Shown: positions 1 through 8,131 of the stretch, one piece after another
Layout: the number at the start of each line of letters is the position of its first letter
Position numbering within the stretch: the stretch's first letter is position 1
DNA from: Owenweeksia sp048267305
GTDB taxonomy: Bacteria; Bacteroidota; Bacteroidia; Flavobacteriales; Schleiferiaceae
Reading direction: 5' to 3'
Length of the DNA: 64,000 nt
NCBI GenBank assembly: GCA_048267305.1
Contig: JBLWXT010000010.1
Coordinates: 68,631 to 132,630, forward strand
Position numbers and translations under genes: made by a program
The notes under the pieces: generated by a model
Databases searched by the model: none
What the model was told of the DNA's origin: nothing
Seen by the model: the letters and a program-made list of their open reading frames with translations, nothing else

Positions 1-174
1 CCTGGCTGATATACCTTCTAACTCACCATACAGATAAAACAGCGTATCTTCATTTAAAACTATGGCAGCACGATTTTTAAACTGGGTAGAATCAACCTGA
101 GGGATGGTGTCCTGAGCAACAGACGGAAAAGACAACAGAATGAAAACTGTCGCAATTAGTATAGATCTGATCAT
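1..174 (-). CDS. N-terminal fragment of an exported protein, possibly an MscS-type mechanosensitive channel
   Basis: The first 58 codons read on the minus strand from an ATG at 174; the gene runs off the left edge. It opens with a typical signal peptide (MIRSILIATVFILLSFPSVA, cleavage near AQ). A segment LNEDTLFYLYGELEG follows, which resembles the N-terminal periplasmic part of Bacteroidota MscS-family channels, where a 'V.L.GDTLF.IY' motif is common. That assignment is from memory of the family and the diagnostic MscS core is outside the window. The start lies 3 bp after the stop of the upstream barrel gene, so the two are probably co-transcribed. Confidence 0.45.
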   Translation of the reverse strand, partial: MIRSILIATVFILLSFPSVAQDTIPQVDSTQFKNRAAIVLNEDTLFYLYGELEGISAR

Positions 175-177
175 TGG

Positions 178-1047
178 TTATCTTTTAGTTGTTCTTACCC
201 TCCAGGATATGCCGGCACCAATGTAATAGGTTTTTGGGAAAAAAGAGAAAACCATATTGTTGATACCGGCCCTCACATCCACCTGAACATCATCGTAAAC
301 CAGGTAATGCAAGGCGGCCAAATATTTATGATCATAGGAAGTAGGGCTAATCGAACTCAGGTTAGCTTCCCCTGAGTACTCTAAAGTAATCCCCATTTTG
401 GGAATAGGGCGGAAAACATAGTTGGCGCCATATACCAGGCTTGCTCCATCAAACTCAACTATAGTTGAACCCACATTTAGGCGAACCGAATGGTGCTTTC
501 CAAAATTTCTGGCCACGGCCGAAACAATCTTTAGATTTGGCGCTCTAACAATATCCTCAAATACCCATTGGTATAAACTTGCGCGAGCCTGAATTCCCCA
601 TGCCAGTTTAGCCTTATTACTTGCGTCTAAAATGTTGTACCTAAAGCCCAGATCAATATTTTGAAAAACATTAGACTTAGAGTTACCGCTCTGTAAAGCC
701 GGGTCTTTTGAGTTTTCAAATTGATAATATTCGTTTTTCCAATTATAGTTTAGAGCTGCACTAATTTCCAGTTTTTCTAAAATCCCAAAACGGATAACGT
801 TTTGAGAAATAGTATTTTCCAGTTGATGGGCTCCGTTAAAGCCATTTCCCGAATTTTGATCTGGTGGATAATAATACCTTTCATTTTCTCCCCATACATA
901 ATCCACACCCTGCTGAAACTGCAACACCCCTTTGCCCACGGTAAATGCACCAATAGTTTGGCCAGGCCTACCTGTACGAATCGTTTCATTGTACTGACCG
1001 AATGCAACTCCATATAAACAAAGAAAAAACGCAACAAGTAGATGTCT
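178..1047 (-). CDS. Outer-membrane beta-barrel protein, transporter/phenol MetA-like family
   Basis: An exported protein of about 289 residues rich in alternating aromatic/polar strands (for example VIRFGILEKLEISAALNY and VSAVARNFGKHHSVRLNVGS), ending in a basic tail after a last strand (YIGAGISWRVR). This matches the Bacteroidota 'transporter' family related to MetA-pathway phenol-degradation barrels (PF13557); the substrate is unknown. An ATG start at 1095 is possible and adds 16 residues. The GTG at 1047 is preferred because it gives one clean signal peptide (RHLLVAFFLCLYGVAFGQ) and because a promoter-like TAATTTTCGCG lies just upstream, inside the longer reading. It is followed directly by the MscS-like fragment gene. 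Confidence 0.6.
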   Translation of the reverse strand, partial: RHLLVAFFLCLYGVAFGQYNETIRTGRPGQTIGAFTVGKGVLQFQQGVDYVWGENERYYYPPDQNSGNGFNGAHQLENTISQNVIRFGILEKLEISAALNYNWKNEYYQFENSKDPALQSGNSKSNVFQNIDLGFRYNILDASNKAKLAWGIQARASLYQWVFEDIVRAPNLKIVSAVARNFGKHHSVRLNVGSTIVEFDGASLVYGANYVFRPIPKMGITLEYSGEANLSSISPTSYDHKYLAALHYLVYDDVQVDVRAGINNMVFSFFPKTYYIGAGISWRVRTTKR

Positions 1048-1145
1048 CACCTGAATTAAAATTTTCGCGAAAATTAAGGTAAAAAAAATACCCATTAACA
1101 GGTTTCAGACATCAAGAATGAGATTGCCAAATACCTGCTGAAACA

Positions 1146-2498
1146 CTAAATCCCCAACAGCGCCCGACCAATAGTAAAATAGATAAACAACCCTAAAATA
1201 TCGTTGGTGGTAGTAATAAACGGGCCAGTAGCTAAGGCCGGGTCAATTTTGTATTTATTGAGTAGTAATGGAACAAACGTACCCACAAGGGCCGCAACTG
1301 TAATTACAGAAACGAGCGCTACTGCTACTACAACGGCCAGGTCAGTAGCATATCCTAAAAACAGGCTGGCACCAATAATCAAAGCCCCACAAATCACCCC
1401 GTTTAGTAGCCCCACACCAAGTTCTTTAAGTAACCGAGCGCCAAGGCCTCCCATATCTGATTTCCCCGCAAGGGCCTGCACAATAATGGCAGAGGATTGC
1501 ACCCCAACATTTCCGCCCATTGCCGCTATAAGCGGGATAAAAAATGCCATGGTGGGCAAGGCCACAAGTTCACTCTCAAACCTGCCAATAATAGATGCGG
1601 CAGCCAAACCACCAAAAAGCCCAATAAGCAGCCAGGGCAGGCGTGCACGCGTGGTAGTCCACACAGTATCATCGTGTTCCACCTCTTCAACAAGACCAGA
1701 AGCCAGATTGTAGTCCTCCTTGGCTTCCTCTCTGATAAAATCCACAACATCATCAATGGTAATACGGCCAATAAGCTGTCGTAAACTATTAACCACGGGT
1801 ACTACCACCAAATCATACTTATCCATCATCAGCGCCACATCCTCACCACTTTCCGTAGCTTCTACATAACGCACCTGTTTTGTATACACTTCGGCAATAG
1901 GAGTACGTGTGCTGGTGGTTAAAAGTTTTTTAAGAGATAAGGTTCCCAGTAATCTGTTTTCATCATCCACCACATAAATGGAGTGCACATTTTCAATTTC
2001 CTCAGCCTGCCTGCGCATTTCCTTCACACATTGTATCATGCGCCAGTTTTCATTCACCTTTACAAGCTCGGTTCCCATCAATCCACCGGCACTATCTTCA
2101 GGATAAATCAGCAGATCTGCAATATCCCTGGCCTGATCACGATCGGTAATGCTATTCATTACCTCCCGTCTCTTATGATCGTCAAGCTCATTTATGAGGT
2201 CGGCCGCATCATCCGAATCCAGATTCTCCACAAGCTCTTCAGCAATTTCCTTACCCGAGTAGCCTTCGAGTATCTTGGAGCGTAAATCCTCATCGAGTTC
2301 AATAAGCGCATCTGCTGCCTTATTCTCATCAATAACCTCTATCAATGCCTTTCCCGATTCCAATGAAAGACTATCCACCACCTCAGCTATATCAGCAGGG
2401 TGCATTTCATTAAGCACAGCAAGGTGTTGCCCAACGTTTCCGGCTTCAATATCCTCCTCTAATTTTTCGAGATAGTCGTTGGTTACTTCAAAATTCAT
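1146..2498 (-). CDS. mgtE: Magnesium transporter MgtE
   Basis: MgtE-type Mg2+ channel of the inner membrane, 450 aa, the usual full length. The N-terminal superhelical MgtE_N domain covers roughly residues 5-125 (repeated DLINELDD/ADALIELDED-like helices). A CBS-domain pair spans about 130-255 (SAGGLMGTELVKV, VVVPVVNSLRQLIGRITIDD). The membrane part from about 280 contains the conserved PLIAAMGGNVGVQSSA pore segment and ends with the fifth helix. In this family the cytosolic N and CBS domains sense Mg2+ and gate the channel. The start overlaps the end of rsmA by 4 bp (ATGA), indicating translational coupling; the rsmA-mgtE pair is common in Bacteroidota. Confidence 0.95.
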   Translation of the reverse strand: MNFEVTNDYLEKLEEDIEAGNVGQHLAVLNEMHPADIAEVVDSLSLESGKALIEVIDENKAADALIELDEDLRSKILEGYSGKEIAEELVENLDSDDAADLINELDDHKRREVMNSITDRDQARDIADLLIYPEDSAGGLMGTELVKVNENWRMIQCVKEMRRQAEEIENVHSIYVVDDENRLLGTLSLKKLLTTSTRTPIAEVYTKQVRYVEATESGEDVALMMDKYDLVVVPVVNSLRQLIGRITIDDVVDFIREEAKEDYNLASGLVEEVEHDDTVWTTTRARLPWLLIGLFGGLAAASIIGRFESELVALPTMAFFIPLIAAMGGNVGVQSSAIIVQALAGKSDMGGLGARLLKELGVGLLNGVICGALIIGASLFLGYATDLAVVVAVALVSVITVAALVGTFVPLLLNKYKIDPALATGPFITTTNDILGLFIYFTIGRALLGI

Positions 2499-3256
2499 GG
2501 TTGAAGAGCATTTGTAATATTAATAAAATCCTGTAGCGAAAGTTGTTCGGCACGTTTATTAAAGAGGTCTCCCTTGGTTACTTCTTCAGGCAGGTTAACC
2601 GATTTAAGGGCATTTCTCAATGTCTTTCTCCTTTGGTTAAAGGCGGTTTTCACCACCATTTTCAGCTTGCCATGATCGCAGCCAAGTTCTTCCTGATCCT
2701 TGCGCCTAAGCCTTATAACTCCTGAACGCACTTTGGGCGGTGGGTTAAATTCCTCGGGCTCCACCGTAAACAGATATTCGCCTTCGTAAAAGGCTGCGGT
2801 AAGCACACTTATAATTCCATAGGTTTTACTGCCGGGGCCGGCCACTATTCTTTCGGCTACTTCCTTTTGAAACATACCTACCAGCTCGGGCACAAGTTCC
2901 TTTTGATCCAGAACCTTAAAAATAATCTGGCTACTAATGTTGTATGGAAAGTTACCCACTACAGCTACTTGCTTTCCAAATTTATCTCCGATGGACATTT
3001 GGAGGAAATCGGCTTCAATAATATGATCAAAACGCATGTTGAAATTGGCATGCAGATATTCCACAGACTCGGAATCTATCTCCACCACAAACAAATCTTC
3101 CCCCCGTTTATTCAAAAATTGTGTAAGTACGCCCATACCCGGACCAATCTCTATTACGGTGTCATACCCTTCTCCGGTAAGGGAGTCAGAGAGTTGCGCA
3201 GCAATAGCGTCATTCTTCAGGAAATGTTGTCCGAGATGTTTTTTAGGTCTTACCAT
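2495..3256 (-). CDS. rsmA: 16S rRNA (adenine1518-N6/adenine1519-N6)-dimethyltransferase
   Basis: RsmA/KsgA, which dimethylates two adjacent adenines in helix 45 of 16S rRNA during 30S maturation. At 253 aa it is full length. The N-terminus VRPKKHLGQHFLKN is the family signature. The SAM-binding motif I is VIEIGPGMG (residues 34-42) and the catalytic NFPYNISS loop (102-109) is intact. The C-terminal helical domain carries the FNQRRKTLRN motif. It is the first gene of the leftward rsmA-mgtE unit, and its promoter should lie in the 144-bp gap shared with the divergent histidine kinase. Confidence 0.96.
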   Translation of the reverse strand: MVRPKKHLGQHFLKNDAIAAQLSDSLTGEGYDTVIEIGPGMGVLTQFLNKRGEDLFVVEIDSESVEYLHANFNMRFDHIIEADFLQMSIGDKFGKQVAVVGNFPYNISSQIIFKVLDQKELVPELVGMFQKEVAERIVAGPGSKTYGIISVLTAAFYEGEYLFTVEPEEFNPPPKVRSGVIRLRRKDQEELGCDHGKLKMVVKTAFNQRRKTLRNALKSVNLPEEVTKGDLFNKRAEQLSLQDFINITNALQP

Positions 3257-3400
3257 ACTGCAAAGTAAAGTGTTTAAGTGTACTTGTTTACGGGTAATTT
3301 AGAGCTTATTGCGATGATTATCCCAAATTTTGAGCACTTCAACCATTAGTTATTCTATCCTTTTGATTTTGAAGTATATTTCGGCCACACAAAACGTAAC

Positions 3401-5155
3401 ATGCAACGCTCTACTTCCCGTTCCATAGTTTGGCAATATGCCTTGTTAATGCTTCTTGCATTTTGTACAGCTTTCCCATCTTTGGCGCAGGTAGACTCAG
3501 CAGTTTACGAAAAGCTAAACAGAGCAATTCGCAATAATCCTCAAAAGGGAATGGCCCTATTGGGCCAGCTCAAGGCAAGTTCACCTCAAAACTCCTACAC
3601 TCAGCAACAGCTGGATATTGCAGAGATAAAACTCCTTACCTCTCAGGGTGAATATGACCTTGCTATGCAGGGATGTATTGCAAGTTTAAATAACCTTAAG
3701 GACACCATCCCCGAAAATTATGTTGGCTACATAAAATGTTTAGGCAACATTTACTATTTCACGCGACAGCGAAAATCGGCTATAGACTACTACCTGGCCG
3801 GCTTGAAGTACATTGAAAAAAACCAGCTCAACAAGCTTTTGGCGGCCAATCTGCATAGCAATTTAGGAGGCATGTATGCCGAAGAAGGTTTGTTTAAAAA
3901 GTCTAAACTCCATCTGGAAAAATCCATTGAACTTTTCAATACCTACCAACCAAACTCACATACCAGCATGCCCTATCGAATACTGGGAACCAGTTATTGG
4001 ATGCAGGAGCGCTACACAGAAGCACGGCCCATATTAAGAAAAGCCATGCGCAGAGCCCTTGCGTATGGCGATAGCCTGGAGATATCAGGAGCTTTCATTT
4101 TTTATGGAGACCTGATGCAAAAACTAAATGTGATGGATAGCGCTGAGTATTATTATCTAAATGGCCTCAAGGTAGGGCAGGAAACAGACAATCCTGATAT
4201 GAGACTGGAGGCATTTATACACCTTAAAGAACTCTACCCACTATTAGGGAAATATAAAGAGGCTCATGCTTCCGCAGATTCTGCCTACATCATTCAAACC
4301 GCTGTTTACAAAAGAAATTTAGCTGAGCAAATTTCACAAATGAAGATTCGGTACGAAACCGATAAACTGCAGCAGGAAAACGAAATCCGTACCGCACTAC
4401 TGGAAACGGAAATAACAAAGAGCCGCTTAAGGCTGGTGTTGATAATCACTCTGATTATTTTACTTCTGATTATCGCGAGCATAGCCTATATACTGATCAC
4501 CCAACAAAACCTTAAGCGACAAGCGGCAGAGCAGAATTCAATCATCAAACTTCAAGAGGAAAGGTTGCGCATCAGCCGCGAATTGCACGATAATATTGGC
4601 GCACAGATTACGGTGATAATATCATCTTTAGACAATCTGGAATGGCAGTCCAAAAAGGAAACGGCTATTGACCATGACCAGATTGAAAAGCTAAGCAGCT
4701 TTACACGTCAAACCATGCAGGAACTTCGTGAAACCGTATGGGCCATGAAGAAGGATAGCATTTCCGGAGAAGAGCTTGATGCTCGGATAAAGGATTACCT
4801 ATCTAAGGTTGCAGATTTATGCCCGGATGTTAATCTCACCTACACCAGCAAAGAGAAAGGCGACTTTAAATTTGATCCTGCACAGGGCATCAACCTTTAT
4901 AGAATTATTCAGGAAGCCGTTCAAAACGCCATAAAGCATGGCAATGCCAGCTCCATTGCTGTATCCACATATATGGAAGGCAACACACTTAAAGCTCAGG
5001 TGGCAGACAATGGGCACGGTTTTGATCCGGAAACCATAGAAAAGGGCAATGGCCTCTACAATATGGAAAACCGCGCACTACAAAGCCAAATTGGCTACAA
5101 GCTAAAAAGTAAGGTGAACGTAGGGACTACCGTTTTACTTGAGGTTATGGGTTAG
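3401..5155 (+). CDS. TPR-containing sensor histidine kinase (NarL/HisKA_3 type)
   Basis: Membrane sensor kinase of 584 aa. A signal peptide (1-30, ending SLAQ) is followed by a periplasmic array of TPR-like helices (about 35-310). A coiled coil leads into one transmembrane helix (about 344-366). The HisKA_3 dimerisation/phosphoacceptor box LRISRELHDNIGAQIT carries H396, and a HATPase_c domain has an N box (YRIIQEAVQNAIKHG) and a DNGHGF G1 box. This architecture pairs with LuxR/NarL-type response regulators in Bacteroidota. None lies next to it: the next gene is a convergent peptidase, so the kinase is an orphan here. Signal and target are unknown. Confidence 0.9.
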   Translation: MQRSTSRSIVWQYALLMLLAFCTAFPSLAQVDSAVYEKLNRAIRNNPQKGMALLGQLKASSPQNSYTQQQLDIAEIKLLTSQGEYDLAMQGCIASLNNLKDTIPENYVGYIKCLGNIYYFTRQRKSAIDYYLAGLKYIEKNQLNKLLAANLHSNLGGMYAEEGLFKKSKLHLEKSIELFNTYQPNSHTSMPYRILGTSYWMQERYTEARPILRKAMRRALAYGDSLEISGAFIFYGDLMQKLNVMDSAEYYYLNGLKVGQETDNPDMRLEAFIHLKELYPLLGKYKEAHASADSAYIIQTAVYKRNLAEQISQMKIRYETDKLQQENEIRTALLETEITKSRLRLVLIITLIILLLIIASIAYILITQQNLKRQAAEQNSIIKLQEERLRISRELHDNIGAQITVIISSLDNLEWQSKKETAIDHDQIEKLSSFTRQTMQELRETVWAMKKDSISGEELDARIKDYLSKVADLCPDVNLTYTSKEKGDFKFDPAQGINLYRIIQEAVQNAIKHGNASSIAVSTYMEGNTLKAQVADNGHGFDPETIEKGNGLYNMENRALQSQIGYKLKSKVNVGTTVLLEVMG

Positions 5156-5232
5156 TCTTTGGTTTTTGCTCGTAGTTTTCAATACGATACCGAACCTTAA
5201 ACTACAAACATTAAACCTTAGACCTCGAACCT

Positions 5233-7266
5233 CTAAACCTTCTCCAACCCTGCTCTTCTAAGCAATGCCTTAGGATCGGGATCCTTACCTCTAAATTCCC
5301 TGTAAAGGGTAGCCGGATGACGTGTACCGCCTGCCGCCAAAAGACTTCTGAATTTACCGGCAACCTCGGGGTTAAAAATTCCCTTTTGAGAGAAATATTC
5401 AAATGCATCAGCATCCAGTACCTCTGCCCATTTGTAGCTATAATAGCCAGCAGAGTACCCCCCCTGAAAAATATGGCTAAAACTGGTTGATGTATTATTG
5501 GAAGCTATGGGTGGCAGCAAATCAGTTTCTTTAAGAATAGAAGCTTCATAAGCAGCAACATCTTCCACATCGCTGGGATTTGTAGCATGCCATGCCAAGT
5601 CTAGGCGCGCCAAACTTACCTGGCGAACGGTAGCATAGCCTTCCATAAAGGTGGCGCTGGCCTTAAGCTTTTGTACCATCTCGGCCGGGATTTTTTCACC
5701 GGTTTTGTAATGTCTGGCAAACAAATCCAAACATTCCTTTTCGTAACACCAGTTTTCCATTACCTGAGATGGAAGCTCTACAAAGTCCCAAAAAACATTG
5801 GTACCGCTTAAACTGGCATAATGCCCATTGGCCATAATACCATGCAAGGCATGGCCAAATTCATGAAACAAGGTGGTAACCTCCTGAAAAGTAAGTAGCG
5901 ATGGCTTTGTTTTGGTAGGCTTGGTAAAGTTGCAAACTATGCTCACATGCGGGCGAATGTTCACCCCATCCAGTACCTTCTGGCTTCTGTAGCTAGTCAT
6001 CCAGGCACCATTGCGTTTTCCGGCACGAGGGAAGAAATCTGCATAAAAAACCGCAAGGTGATCCCCACCTTTGTCTTTTACCTCGTAGGTTATCACATCC
6101 TTGTTGTACTTCTGGATGTCGTTGCGTTCCTCAAAGGTTATCCCGTAAAGGAGCTCAGCTACCTTAAAGGCACCGCTCACCACTTCCTCTAACTGGAAGT
6201 AAGGCTTCAATTTATCATCATCAATTTGAAATCGTTCCTGCTTTAGCTTTTCGCTATAGTAGCCAAAATCCCATTTTTGAAGTTCATCAATACCATCTCG
6301 TTTTTTGGCATAGGCAGCCAGGTCATCCACTTCCTTTTTACCAAAGGGCTTGGCGGCAAGCAGTAAATCATCCAAAAAGGCTTTTACTTTTTCCGGACGT
6401 TCGGCCATACGTTCCTGCAACATATACTCAGCATGGTTTTCAAAACCCAAGAGCTGGGCACGCTGGTATCGCAGCCTGGCAATCTTCTTTACTATTTCGG
6501 AGTTGTTGCGATCATTATCCTTAAACGCCCTGCTGCCAAAGGCACGGCTCAACTCCTCGCGCAGCTTTCTGTTATCGGCATAAGTAACAAATGGCACGTA
6601 GCTTGGGTACTGAAGTGTGAATACCCACTTACCTTCATACCCCTTTTCTGTTGCTGTTTCGGCCGCAGCCTCCTTTACAGAATCCGGCAATCCGGCCAAA
6701 TCCTTCTCATCTTCAATAACCATTTCATAATCATTGGTTTCGGCCAAAACGTTTTCTCCAAACTGAAGAGACAAACCCGATAACTCTCTGTCAATTTCGC
6801 GCAACTCGGCTTTTTGGCTTTCGCCAAGATTGGCACCATTACGCGTAAAAGCATTGTAGGTTTTGGTAAGAAGCATCTCTTGTTCTTCGCTCAAACCCTT
6901 AGTGCCCATATCATAAACTGCCTTTACCCTTGCAAAAAGCTGTGGGTTAAGCATAATATCGTTTCCGTATTCGGTAAGTTTTGGTGAAAAGTCGCGGGCT
7001 ATCTTTTGTATCTCATCATTGGTTTCGGCACTGTTGAGATTGTAGAAAATTTCAGCTATACGAGATACCAAAGTTCCACTTTGCTCAAGGGCTTCAATGG
7101 TATTGGCAAAAGTTGGAGCCTCATCATTATTCACAATGGCGGCCACTTCCTCCTTACCCTGTTTAATACCTTCTTCCAATGCTGGTAAAAAGTGTTCTTC
7201 CTTTATTTCGTTAAAGGGAGGCGTTTCAAAAATGGTATCGAATGATTGAAGAAGAGGATTTTTCAC
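5233..7266 (-). CDS. M3 family zinc metallopeptidase (oligopeptidase A / peptidyl-dipeptidase Dcp type)
   Basis: Protein of 677 aa, typical for the M3A thimet-oligopeptidase family, which degrades short peptides. The zinc motif HEFGHALHG begins at H468 with catalytic E469, and the downstream third-ligand region around residues 495-500 (FVELPSQVMENW) is present. The C-terminal GGYSAGYYSYKWAEVLDADAF motif, about 20 residues, is typical of Dcp/OpdA enzymes. No signal peptide is seen (MKNPLLQSF), so it is probably cytosolic. It stands alone and converges with the histidine kinase gene. Choice between OpdA and Dcp specificity cannot be made from sequence alone. Confidence 0.9.
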   Translation of the reverse strand: MKNPLLQSFDTIFETPPFNEIKEEHFLPALEEGIKQGKEEVAAIVNNDEAPTFANTIEALEQSGTLVSRIAEIFYNLNSAETNDEIQKIARDFSPKLTEYGNDIMLNPQLFARVKAVYDMGTKGLSEEQEMLLTKTYNAFTRNGANLGESQKAELREIDRELSGLSLQFGENVLAETNDYEMVIEDEKDLAGLPDSVKEAAAETATEKGYEGKWVFTLQYPSYVPFVTYADNRKLREELSRAFGSRAFKDNDRNNSEIVKKIARLRYQRAQLLGFENHAEYMLQERMAERPEKVKAFLDDLLLAAKPFGKKEVDDLAAYAKKRDGIDELQKWDFGYYSEKLKQERFQIDDDKLKPYFQLEEVVSGAFKVAELLYGITFEERNDIQKYNKDVITYEVKDKGGDHLAVFYADFFPRAGKRNGAWMTSYRSQKVLDGVNIRPHVSIVCNFTKPTKTKPSLLTFQEVTTLFHEFGHALHGIMANGHYASLSGTNVFWDFVELPSQVMENWCYEKECLDLFARHYKTGEKIPAEMVQKLKASATFMEGYATVRQVSLARLDLAWHATNPSDVEDVAAYEASILKETDLLPPIASNNTSTSFSHIFQGGYSAGYYSYKWAEVLDADAFEYFSQKGIFNPEVAGKFRSLLAAGGTRHPATLYREFRGKDPDPKALLRRAGLEKV

Positions 7267-7414
7267 GGAGTAACTTATTTATTGATTTGCAATTAAGGGT
7301 TAAACCCCAAAATTGTTTGAGGTGGCAAAGCTATATACCCTTGGTAAATTTTCATCTTTTTTAGGCTTCTATCTTTTCTGTGAGTAATTTTAGCCTCTAA
7401 AAGTTAATAGCACT

Positions 7415-7987
7415 TTGATGATGAAACAATCGGAATATCTAAGTGATTTAAGACATAAAGCGCGCGAAATCCGCAATGATGCTCAAAAGAGCTTCTACTT
7501 TTTAGAGGCTGAAGACTTGCGCAGAAGACCAGCACCCGATAAGTGGAGTATTATTGAAGTATTTGCCCACATCAATATTGTGCAGGCCTGTTACATTACA
7601 AACCTCAGTATGGCACTTGATATGGCCGAGGATAATGAGGGAGACGATACCTACCTAAGCTGGTTGGGCAAAAAATTTATTAATGGACTTACTCCTCAGG
7701 AGGGCGTTATTAAATGGAAAGTAAAAACCTTGAAAATAGCAGACCCTATCCATAGGGCTAAAAAGGGTATTGTAATTAATGAAAACATCGTTTTCAAGGA
7801 TTTTATTAATGATATTGAGGAGCTGGAAGATTTGATTATTAAAGCCTATGATAAGGATCTTACTAGTATAAGAGTGCCCACCGTGCTTCCTTTCTTAAAA
7901 ATCAACATTGCCGATGCCCTTGGATTTTGCCTGGCGCATACGGAGCGCCATGTATTGCAGGCACGGAATATACTTGGGGAGGATTAA
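7415..7987 (+). CDS. DinB-like (DinB_2) four-helix protein
   Basis: 190 aa, consistent with the DinB/YfiT putative metalloenzyme superfamily. The pattern RRPAPDKWSIIEVFAHI near residue 40-60 is the classic first metal-ligand helix of DinB_2 proteins. The C-terminal HTERHVLQARNI helix supplies the remaining histidines. Members often act as thiol-dependent transferases or hydrolases; the actual reaction here is unknown. The first three codons ATGATGAAA offer two starts; the first is used. Monocistronic, followed by a strong terminator. Confidence 0.8.
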   Translation: MMMKQSEYLSDLRHKAREIRNDAQKSFYFLEAEDLRRRPAPDKWSIIEVFAHINIVQACYITNLSMALDMAEDNEGDDTYLSWLGKKFINGLTPQEGVIKWKVKTLKIADPIHRAKKGIVINENIVFKDFINDIEELEDLIIKAYDKDLTSIRVPTVLPFLKINIADALGFCLAHTERHVLQARNILGED

Positions 7988-8071
7988 ATGACTTCCAAAT
8001 TAAAGCGTCTTTTCTTGTTGAGTTAAACTCTTATTTGAAGTTAACTTTTTCCGAAAGAGACAGTTATAAAA

Positions 8072-8102
8072 AATCCCGTCCTGGCTGAGCCGGGACGGGA
8101 TT
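8072..8102. terminator. Bidirectional rho-independent terminator
   Basis: Arms AATCCCGTCC and GGACGGGATT pair perfectly, extended by a T-G wobble and GGC/GCC around a TGA loop. A-rich sequence on the left and T-rich on the right let it serve both the rightward DinB-like gene and the leftward PorP/SprF gene. Confidence 0.85.
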
Positions 8103-8131
8103 CAATTGAATCTACAAAAACTTCATCTGAT

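Noticed and set aside
5156..5232. AACCTTAAAC-like repeats after the histidine kinase
   Set aside because: Short degenerate AT-rich words; no array or structure.
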